This document shows positions 43,096-50,320 of a DNA stretch of 50,320 bases, in pieces. The DNA comes from Azolla pinnata (taxonomy: Eukaryota; Streptophyta; Polypodiopsida; Salviniales; Salviniaceae). The stretch lies in NCBI GenBank assembly GCA_037176905.1, contig JBBBWG010029154.1, forward strand, positions 1-50,320. Reading direction: 5' to 3'. Made by a program: the position numbers and the translations under genes. Under the pieces are notes generated by a model. That model was given only the letters and a program-made list of their open reading frames with translations, did not search any database and was not told the origin of the DNA. Every line of letters begins with the position of its first letter. Position 1 is the first letter of the stretch.

Positions 43096-46017
43096 ATGGC
43101 TCTTTCCCTGCTGCTGCTGCTGCTGCGCATTTCCTTCATCCTCGCCTTCGCCATCGCCATCGCCATCGCCATTTCCTCCTCCCCCGCTGCTGCTCAGAAC
43201 GATAGCGTTACGGTGCCGCGATCGCCCTCCAATGCTTCCCTGGGCTCCTACCTCCCTTCCCCCGGCAGCCCTTTCACGAAGGTCCTGGAGTCTCCCAGCC
43301 TCCTCTTCGCCCTCACCGTGAAGTCGTGGCGGGATTCCCCCTCCTACTTCTGCATGGCCGCCGTGAGCAGCGATAAGATCGATGCAGGTTCCATGGTGTG
43401 GTCTGCTTCCCTCTCGCCCATCCCTGCAACTTCTTGCTCCCTGTATTTCACTCCGCAGGGGGATCTGCAGCTGCTGGGGGACGAAGGAGACGTCTTCTGG
43501 AGCAGCAACACCGTGGGCATGGGCGTCAGCGGCCTCGCGCTCCTCGACTCCGGAAACCTCGTCCTCTCCGACGCCGGGGGATCCGTGGTCTGGCAGAGCT
43601 TCGCGCAGACGCCCTTCTTCCAGCTCTACGGCGGCATGAACCTCAGCGCCGCCATGACCCTCTGGTCCAGCTCCCCGGTTTCCAGCAGCAACACCGATTT
43701 CAGCGTCCCTGGAAGCTTCGGGCTGCGCTTCGACGCCGTCAATGGACGCCTGCTCCTCTTCGCAAGAGAATCGGGATTCGTCTACTGGTCTTACGCATTC
43801 AATGTGTCGGATGCTGCAGGCGGATCTAGCACCACCGCCACAGCTCATAACAGCTCGATCACTGCGGCACAACAACAACAACAACAACAACAACAACAGC
43901 AACAACAACAACAACAACAACAACAACATCGCTACGTGAGGCTGGAACCGGGTGGATTCGCTCTGTACGACGACGACGATGCCGCATCGACAAGAGTGGG
44001 GACATTGCGCGCCGATCTGGCGGCGCCCGACGGCTCGCTGATTGTGGCCCTCGTCGATCCCATCACGGCGGATCTGCTCGCGTTCTACTGGGCCTCCCAC
44101 CAGTGGATTCTCACCTACAATTCGTCGATGCACCCGTGCCACAGCCCGCAGACCTGCGGCGACTATGGCCTTTGCAGCAGCAGCACGGGCGAATCTGTGA
44201 ACTGCTCTTGCCCCCCTCGATTCCTACCTAAATCTGGCTCCGCGAAAGGCTGCATGCTGCCACCGGAATTGATGAACGCCAGCGGTGCTTGCAATCGTGG
44301 TAATAGTAGTGGCGATGTGGAATCTGTGAAGTACGAGTACGTGTCGGTGAACGTTACGTTCGAGCCGCAGCTGCTGCTGGTAGATCCATCGGCAGCAGCT
44401 CCGATGTCTGCGGACGAATGCGCTGCCATGTGCTCGGCGAATTGCAGCTGCGCCGCGGCGCTCTACGACCCGCCGTCGGCCTCGTGCTCGCTGCTGCCGC
44501 TCGTGCAGACGATGCTCACGGGGCCCAACAGCAGCCAGCTCATGCTGCTCAAAGTAGTAGCATCGGGGGGTCATTCGGGCATGTCATCGAAGGTGGTGGG
44601 GATCCTAGTGGCCACATGCATCGGTGCTCTGTTGGCCATCGGATCTGCTTGTTGTCTATGGTGGTGGAGGAGGAGGAGGAGGAGGAGGAGGAGGAGGAGG
44701 GGATTCGAGCGCGAGAGCGACGATGAGATGTTTCTTCAGGCGATCCCGAGGTTGCCCCCCAGGTACACATACAAAGAGCTGGAGGTAGCCACCAAGGGAT
44801 TCATCAGCAAGCTGGGAGCAGGCGGGTTCGGGTCAGTGTACGACGGCACCGACAGCTCTGGCGCGAGGATCGCGGTGAAGAAGCTGGAGACGGTGACAGG
44901 GCAGAGCTCGGCGCAAGTCAGAGCGGAGGTCGCGACGATCGGAAGCATATCCCACATGAATCTAGTCACATTGAAGGGGTTCTGCATCGAGGGAGAGCAC
45001 AGGCTGCTGGTGTACGAGTACATGCCGAACGGCTCTCTTGACCGATGGCTCTTCTTCGACAAGAGCACCGGACCCGAGGGCCGCAAGATCGGAGATGGCC
45101 ATGGCCAGAGGCTGAGCTGGGAGAGAAGACGGGCGATAGCCATCGATACGGCGCGAGGGCTTGCTTACTTGCACCACGAGCTCGCCGAGCGCATTGTGCA
45201 CTGCGACGTGAAGCCCGAGAACATCCTGCTCGACGAACGATTCCATGCCAAGGTTGCGGATTTCGGTCTGGCGAAGCTGCTCCCGGGGGGCACGGATCCG
45301 AAGCAGAGCTTCGCCATCACCACACTGAAAGGCACGCGTGGGTATCTCGCGCCCGAGTGGATCCACGATGCCACCATCACTGCCAAGTCGGACGTCTACA
45401 GCTACGGGGTAGTGCTGCTGGAGCTGGTGAGCGGGAGAAGGTCCATGGATTCGGACTACGGCTACCTGCCCACGATGGCGTTCAAGCTCGCAGCGAACGC
45501 AAGCAGCCTCGCGGAAGATGTGGCGATGTCAGAATCAGCTGCCGAATCTGATGATGATAATGATGATGGAACGGTGATGAACCATCGGAGAGCGATCGGT
45601 GAATCCGTGACGATGAATCATCAGAGAGCGATCGATGTGGGGACATTGTCCGAAGAATTGCTGGACAGAGCATTGGACTTTGGCGGCGATTCCGAGAATT
45701 CTGGAATCTGGAAGGAGCAGGTGGAGAGGATGGTGGCGACCGCCATGTGGTGTGTTCAGACTCAGGCGGCTCGCAGGCCCACCATGGCCTCGGTCGTGCA
45801 GATGCTCGAGGGCGGGCTCCCCATTGCTCCGCCTCCGCTTCTCAGCGCCACCGTCTTCTTCGATGGATCTGAGCCCCGCTGTGCCACTAGCAAAGCCTCC
45901 TCCTCCTTGTCCCCTTCCACTGTTTTGACCAATGCATGTACATCGGCCACCACCGCTACGACCACAACTACTGCTTCCGATCCTCCCTCCCCGTTCCTCT
46001 CCGATGCAAAGAGCTGA
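43096..46017 (+). CDS. G-type lectin S-receptor-like Ser/Thr kinase (SD2-5-like)
   Basis: Single exon, 973 aa. Residues 1-35 form a signal peptide whose core is a run of Ala-Ile from (GCCATC)n. The B-lectin region follows (LYFTPQGDLQLLGDEGDVFW, ALLDSGNLVLSD, VWQSF). An uninterrupted 19-Gln run (residues 259-277) sits in the S-domain. Next are a Cys-rich EGF/PAN-like part (CGDYGLCSSS, DECAAMCSANCSCAAALYDP), a transmembrane helix near 500-522, and 11 consecutive Arg just inside. The kinase has GAGGFGSVYDG, IAVKK, HCDVKPENILLD (about 702), VADFGLAK, GTRGYLAPEW and SDVYSYGVVLLELVSG. HCD in place of HRD makes it a non-RD kinase, usual for SD2-5 relatives. All catalytic residues are present. A plasma-membrane sensor role is inferred; the ligand is unknown. 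Coding GC is far higher than in the PPR genes. Confidence 0.94.
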   Translation: MALSLLLLLLRISFILAFAIAIAIAISSSPAAAQNDSVTVPRSPSNASLGSYLPSPGSPFTKVLESPSLLFALTVKSWRDSPSYFCMAAVSSDKIDAGSMVWSASLSPIPATSCSLYFTPQGDLQLLGDEGDVFWSSNTVGMGVSGLALLDSGNLVLSDAGGSVVWQSFAQTPFFQLYGGMNLSAAMTLWSSSPVSSSNTDFSVPGSFGLRFDAVNGRLLLFARESGFVYWSYAFNVSDAAGGSSTTATAHNSSITAAQQQQQQQQQQQQQQQQQQQHRYVRLEPGGFALYDDDDAASTRVGTLRADLAAPDGSLIVALVDPITADLLAFYWASHQWILTYNSSMHPCHSPQTCGDYGLCSSSTGESVNCSCPPRFLPKSGSAKGCMLPPELMNASGACNRGNSSGDVESVKYEYVSVNVTFEPQLLLVDPSAAAPMSADECAAMCSANCSCAAALYDPPSASCSLLPLVQTMLTGPNSSQLMLLKVVASGGHSGMSSKVVGILVATCIGALLAIGSACCLWWWRRRRRRRRRRRGFERESDDEMFLQAIPRLPPRYTYKELEVATKGFISKLGAGGFGSVYDGTDSSGARIAVKKLETVTGQSSAQVRAEVATIGSISHMNLVTLKGFCIEGEHRLLVYEYMPNGSLDRWLFFDKSTGPEGRKIGDGHGQRLSWERRRAIAIDTARGLAYLHHELAERIVHCDVKPENILLDERFHAKVADFGLAKLLPGGTDPKQSFAITTLKGTRGYLAPEWIHDATITAKSDVYSYGVVLLELVSGRRSMDSDYGYLPTMAFKLAANASSLAEDVAMSESAAESDDDNDDGTVMNHRRAIGESVTMNHQRAIDVGTLSEELLDRALDFGGDSENSGIWKEQVERMVATAMWCVQTQAARRPTMASVVQMLEGGLPIAPPPLLSATVFFDGSEPRCATSKASSSLSPSTVLTNACTSATTATTTTTASDPPSPFLSDAKS
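43870..43926 (+). repeat. (CAA)n encoding 19 glutamines in the receptor ectodomain
   Basis: Nineteen consecutive Gln codons, nearly all CAA with one CAG, lie between ITAA and HRYVRLEP of the receptor kinase. The nearly pure codon run suggests recent slippage. Confidence 0.95.
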
Positions 46018-47174
46018 CCGCTAGCATCTATTGGCAGTAGTACCTAGCCGCCGCCTCACTCTGCAACTGATTCATGAACTTGCTTATTTGCATCTGGAAG
46101 CTGGCAAAAGACCTGGCTCGGAGGAGATGGTTGGATCCAAATGCCATCTCGAGCAATCGATCAACGATGGTGCGTGCGCCTCCGAGTCGTATATGTCGCG
46201 AGGAGTCATGTTGTCCTTGCAAGCTATCGAATATCATGGCCCCAATGTTACCTTGATTCAACTGGCGGAACCACAATCTCTGTTCAGATGACAGTCTGCA
46301 TCTTGCTCCTCGGCATCATGAAAACTCCATAGACAATGTTTTAATGATCGATGAATGTTCCACAATTCGTTGTAAGCTCCTTCTCTCCGTGACTTCATAC
46401 TCCATTCACCTACAGCAAGGGCCTATCAACAATTTAACTATCATGGAAAAACACCAAGCTTTCCTCTCATGTTCACACTTCCCATAGGTCCTTCTAAAAT
46501 CCTTTACTACTAAAGTCTTTCTCACGGTCAATCAAAATGCGTCTTATTTCATGAAAGAAGGAAATTTTGTTGTCACTCCTGGGTCCCAACTCAACTACAG
46601 TAGAGGAAGATTATCCAAAACCCATAGCCACCATGCATCGTCTACCTTGGAAAAGATTCAGATCAATGTACTGTTTATTTCCCCTCCCAAAACTCCACCA
46701 TTGGCTTCCGCAACCCCCACTGATATAAAAGCATGCCCATTGCCCACTCTCTTTGACCCCTCACACTCCTAGAATTGAGCCTTGTGTTTCTACAATATAA
46801 CAAATGCCCCTTCCCATCTGGCAAATGATAGACGTGTCACATCCCTGAGCTTGTCTTTCGTTCTTTGATAGAACCCTTCAATAAATCAGTCTTCAAGATT
46901 GGCCTCCTCCCCCCACCGATTTCTCCCAATCGTTGTGTAATCTGGAACTTTTCTGGTTTCAATTCTAAAACTCTCTTCCACTTGAAACCCGATTTTCGCT
47001 CGTTCTTATCGTGAATTTGCCAAGTGTGATTGGGGATGGGATTTACACACATTCTTCTGTGGACAACATGGTCACCAATGTCCATGCTACCACCATGTTC
47101 AGGAATGGCAAGATGAATCGACGTAGAATCCATGGACTGTGCTCCCCTATGCCGATCTTCAGGATGCAGGGGTG
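46018..47174. other. Spacer between the receptor kinase and PPR gene 4
   Basis: No gene recognised. Small ORFs such as 46551-46772 have no family resemblance. The segment close to 47174 is the presumed leader of PPR gene 4, with an in-frame stop about 50 bases before its ATG. Confidence 0.4.
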
Positions 47175-50100
47175 ATGAGAAAGGCAGTCCCATCGTCTGC
47201 AGCACACAGGGCCGAACTTCCTCAGATTCCCCCACATCAGCAACACAGAGAAGATCTCGCTGTCGTTGCTTTGATCAGGGGTTGTGCTAAACACAAGGAC
47301 CTCCGTGAAGGCAGCCGCTTGCACGCCGAGATTCTCAAAAGCTGCCTGCTTCACAGGCGCCCCTACCTTGCCAGCGCTTTGATTCGTATGTATGTCCAAT
47401 GTGGCGCGGTCTCGAACGCGCATCAGGTTTTGGAAGAGCTTGCTGTTCGGGACTTGGTCTCTTGGTCGACTTTGATTGCAGGATATGTGCAACATGGTCA
47501 GTGCCACAAAGCTCTGGATTGTTTCAAATTGATGCGAATTGAGGGCCTCTCACCAGATGCCATCACCCTCACCAGTGCCCTAAAGGCTTGCGGAAGCATA
47601 GGAGCTCTGGATGAAGGCCAAAAAATGCACGCGGAAATCATGAGTAGAGGCCTGCTCGAGGACGATGTTATGCTCGGTTGTGCTTTGGTGGATATGTATG
47701 CCAAATGCCGTGCCAATGCAAAAGCGCATCAGACTCTTGAAGAGCTCCCTTTCCGTAATGTAGTCACTTGGAATGCACTGATTGCAGGATATGTCCAACA
47801 GGGGCAATGGCATGAGGCATTCAACTGTTTTGATCAGATGCAAAACGAGGGTCTCTCTCCAAATGTCGTCACTTTCACTTCCATATTGAATGCTTGCGGC
47901 AACGTGGGGGAAATAGACAAGGGAAAACAAATTCATGAAGAGATTCTGAATCGGGGCTCGATTGAAAATGATGTGATTCTTGGCAATGCGTTGGTAGATA
48001 TGTATGTCAAATGTGGTGTGCTCGCCCAGGCACAAAGAGTGCTCGAAGGACTCCCGGTTCGGAATGTTGTCTCTTGGTCAGCATTAGTTGCAGGGTATGC
48101 TCTTCAGGGTCGCGGCCATGAGGCGCTCGACTGCTTTCAACGAATGAAAGATGAGGGTCTCTCTCCAAATGAGGTGACGTTCATTTGTGTTTTGAAAGCA
48201 TGTAGCTGCATAGGAGCTATTGGCAAGGGCAAACAAATTCACGAAGAGATTGCACGTAGAGGCTTGATGGAGAAGGATCCTTTGCTGGGCAATGCTTTGG
48301 TAGATATGTATGCAAAATGTGGTATGCCTTTCAAAGCACAGGCATTGCTTCAAGAGCTTCCTATGCAAGATGTCGAGCTTCGGTCTGCGCTAATCTCAGG
48401 GTACGTCAAGCGAGGCCAATGCCATGAAGCATTCAACTGTTTTGAACGAATGCAAAGGGAAGGTCTGCCTTTGAATGCATCCACCTTTGTATCTATCTTG
48501 AAGGCATGTGCCTATACACAAGACATGGCAAGGGGGAAGCAAATTCACGAGGCGATAAAGGGTACAGGATTCTTAACAAACGATGTTGTGCTCGGCACAG
48601 CTTTGGTTGATATGTATGCTGAATGCGGTATGCTCACAGAAGCAGAAGAGGTGCTTGAAAACCTTCCCATTCGGGATGTAGTGGCCTGGTCTGCACTGAT
48701 TGGGGGATATACCCAACACGGACAAGCTCATGAGGCCTTGGGCTGCTTTGAGAGGATGAAAGGCGAAGGGCACTCTCCGGATGAGGTCACATTCGTTTCC
48801 GTTCTAAAGGCTTGTGGCTGCTTGGGAGCTATATCAGAAGGCCAGAAAGTTCACGATGCGATCGTGAGTAGGGGCTTGCTGAAGCAGAATTTAATGCTTG
48901 GCACTGCTTTAGTAGATATGTATGCCAAATGTGGCGATCTTACAAGAGCACAGCAGGTGTTTGAGGAGCTTCCGGCTCGGGATGCCATCTCTTGGTCTGC
49001 ACTCAGTGCTGGGTATGCGCAACGAGGGCAAACCGAGGAAGCATTGAAGTGTTTCAAACAGATGCAAAGGGAGGGTCTGTCTATCGATTCCGCCTCTTTC
49101 ATTGCCATTTTGAAGGCATGTGGGAACATAGGAGCCATGGACAAGGGAAGACAGATTCACATCGAGATTGGGAGTCGGGAGCTTTTGGGGAGAGACAATA
49201 TGCTGGGCCTGGCTTTGGTGGATATGTATGCCAGATGTGGTAAGCTGGGCGACTCGAAACGATTGCTCGAAGAGCTTCCTTTTCAAGCTCGCAGTAGCTG
49301 GGCTGCAGTGGAGCGGCGAGCTGATGAAGCTTCGAGCTGCTCGAAGCAGAGGAAGCGCAAAGGCGAAGCATTGGATGTTGTAACCCTCATCGCTGCTCTT
49401 AAAGCCTGCATCACAGCTGGTGCCATAGGCAAGGCTAGAGTTATTCACGAAGATATCGTGGGCAAGGTCATTTCAGAGTGGGATGTGATTCTCGGCAATG
49501 CTTTGTTGGAAGCGTATGTCGATTGTGGTCTGCTGGAGAAAGCACGAGGGGTCCTCGAAGAGCTTCCTGTCAGAAATGCGACTTCGTGGTCGGCGCTGAT
49601 TGCAGGGTATGCTCACCATGGGCAAGGACAGAATGCAGTGCACTGCTTTGACTGTATGCAAGACGAGGGCTTCGAGCCCGACGTCGCGACTCTCGGCTGC
49701 ATCCTGAAAGCATGCGGCAGTGCAGGGATGATAGGCAAAGGCCAACGAATTCATCGATCGATCCGGAGCCAGGGCTTGCTGCAGCACAAGGATGCTGCTG
49801 CGCTGCTCGGCAACGCTTTGGTGGATATGTACGCGAAAGGTGGCATGCTAGCAAGAGCACAACAGGTGCTGCTGGAAGAGCTCAGAGCATTCCGGGATGT
49901 AGTGTCATGGAATGCGCTGATCACGGGGTACGCCCAGCAAGGCCGATGCCTCGAAGCGTTGGAGTGCTTCGGATCCATGAAAGCTGAGGGCCTGACTCCG
50001 AGCGCTGTCACATTCGCGTGCATCTTGAAGGCATGCGGCGATGCAGGTGCTCTCGACAAGGGTGAAGAGATACACGATGAGATTGTGAGCGCAAGCTTGC

Positions 50101-50320
50101 CGCTGGACAGGGATGTGGTGCTCGCCACTGCGTTGGCGGACATGTATGGCAAATGCGGTAAGCTCTCGAAAGCGCATGCACTCCTGAAAGAGTTCCCCAT
50201 CCGCGACACGATTTCGTGGAATGCGTTGATCGCAGGACATGCCCATCATCATCAGCATCATCAGCATCATCAGCATCATCACGGGCGAGGGCAAGAAGCA
50301 TTGAGATGCTTCCAAGAAAT
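47175..50320 (+). CDS. PLS-class pentatricopeptide repeat protein, partial at window end (PPR gene 4)
   Basis: An open frame of at least 1048 codons starts at ATG 47175 (MRKAVPSSAAHRAELPQIPP) and is uninterrupted to the window edge. Minus-strand open frames over the same bases are shadows. An in-frame stop lies upstream, so this is the first available Met. About ten PLS blocks are visible, with cores such as ALIRMYVQCG, ALVDMYAKCR, ALVDMYAECG and ALADMYGKCG, and linkers such as LPVRNATSWSALIAGYAHHG. One P motif (about 49285-49385) is degenerate: SSWAAVERRADEASSCSKQR replaces the usual repeat. The last motif carries 13 His/Gln residues from a CAT/CAG microsatellite. The C-terminal domain is outside the window. 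Presumed organellar RNA-binding protein. Confidence 0.92.
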   Translation, partial: MRKAVPSSAAHRAELPQIPPHQQHREDLAVVALIRGCAKHKDLREGSRLHAEILKSCLLHRRPYLASALIRMYVQCGAVSNAHQVLEELAVRDLVSWSTLIAGYVQHGQCHKALDCFKLMRIEGLSPDAITLTSALKACGSIGALDEGQKMHAEIMSRGLLEDDVMLGCALVDMYAKCRANAKAHQTLEELPFRNVVTWNALIAGYVQQGQWHEAFNCFDQMQNEGLSPNVVTFTSILNACGNVGEIDKGKQIHEEILNRGSIENDVILGNALVDMYVKCGVLAQAQRVLEGLPVRNVVSWSALVAGYALQGRGHEALDCFQRMKDEGLSPNEVTFICVLKACSCIGAIGKGKQIHEEIARRGLMEKDPLLGNALVDMYAKCGMPFKAQALLQELPMQDVELRSALISGYVKRGQCHEAFNCFERMQREGLPLNASTFVSILKACAYTQDMARGKQIHEAIKGTGFLTNDVVLGTALVDMYAECGMLTEAEEVLENLPIRDVVAWSALIGGYTQHGQAHEALGCFERMKGEGHSPDEVTFVSVLKACGCLGAISEGQKVHDAIVSRGLLKQNLMLGTALVDMYAKCGDLTRAQQVFEELPARDAISWSALSAGYAQRGQTEEALKCFKQMQREGLSIDSASFIAILKACGNIGAMDKGRQIHIEIGSRELLGRDNMLGLALVDMYARCGKLGDSKRLLEELPFQARSSWAAVERRADEASSCSKQRKRKGEALDVVTLIAALKACITAGAIGKARVIHEDIVGKVISEWDVILGNALLEAYVDCGLLEKARGVLEELPVRNATSWSALIAGYAHHGQGQNAVHCFDCMQDEGFEPDVATLGCILKACGSAGMIGKGQRIHRSIRSQGLLQHKDAAALLGNALVDMYAKGGMLARAQQVLLEELRAFRDVVSWNALITGYAQQGRCLEALECFGSMKAEGLTPSAVTFACILKACGDAGALDKGEEIHDEIVSASLPLDRDVVLATALADMYGKCGKLSKAHALLKEFPIRDTISWNALIAGHAHHHQHHQHHQHHHGRGQEALRCFQE
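50244..50282 (+). repeat. (CATCATCAG)n encoding a His/Gln run inside a PPR motif
   Basis: Codons 1024-1036 of PPR gene 4 read HHHQHHQHHQHHH between NALIAGHA and GRGQEALRCF. The run lengthens the helix-A to helix-B turn of a P motif while keeping frame. Confidence 0.93.

Noticed and set aside
47043-50315. Series of minus-strand open frames
   Set aside because: They are antisense shadows of PPR gene 4. The plus frame encodes unbroken PPR motifs.

Overview
The window is nuclear DNA from a land plant. The evidence is spliced GT-AG genes of plant-specific families, an intron-containing plant-type tRNA-Tyr, a G-type lectin receptor kinase, and four large PLS-class pentatricopeptide repeat (PPR) genes without introns. 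The very homogeneous PPR blocks, the lack of DYW domains, the dense microsatellites (several inside exons) and the short introns suggest a seed-free vascular plant (fern or lycophyte). That placement is inference.

Left third (1-17.6 kb): an SRPBCC/lachrymatory-factor-synthase-like gene (+, 1450-2380) with a TATA box and repeats on both sides; an 11-exon plastid-type alpha/beta hydrolase (-, 3358-6865), assembled exon by exon with every splice phase consistent; a region of opposed GAT/CAT-type satellites (6.95-8.6 kb); a 6-exon SCP1/CTD-phosphatase-like HAD gene (+, 9941-13702); and a small acidic protein gene (+, 17135-17557) behind a 0.7-kb polypyrimidine tract.

Middle (17.6-31 kb): PPR gene 1 (+, 21413-24334), then gene-poor DNA with possible retroelement remains, then a tRNA locus. 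There tRNA-Ile(AAU) and tRNA-Tyr(GUA) lie in a unit repeated in tandem across a 100-N assembly gap. The two contig ends at the gap share 77 bp, so the true structure is probably a 1.6-kb tandem tRNA repeat of unknown copy number.

Right third (31-50.3 kb): PPR gene 2 (-, 31566-33329), a 4-exon PAP29-like metallophosphoesterase (-, 34394-36857), PPR gene 3 (-, 38098-40368), a G-type lectin receptor-like kinase (+, 43096-46017), and PPR gene 4 (+, 47175 to beyond the window end). PPR gene 4 has no stop codon before the edge.

The host genes do not form one pathway. The common themes are a local expansion of PLS-E PPR proteins (presumed organellar RNA-binding or editing factors) and microsatellite expansion inside exons (poly-Q, poly-R, poly-E, poly-P, DADSGD and HHQ runs).
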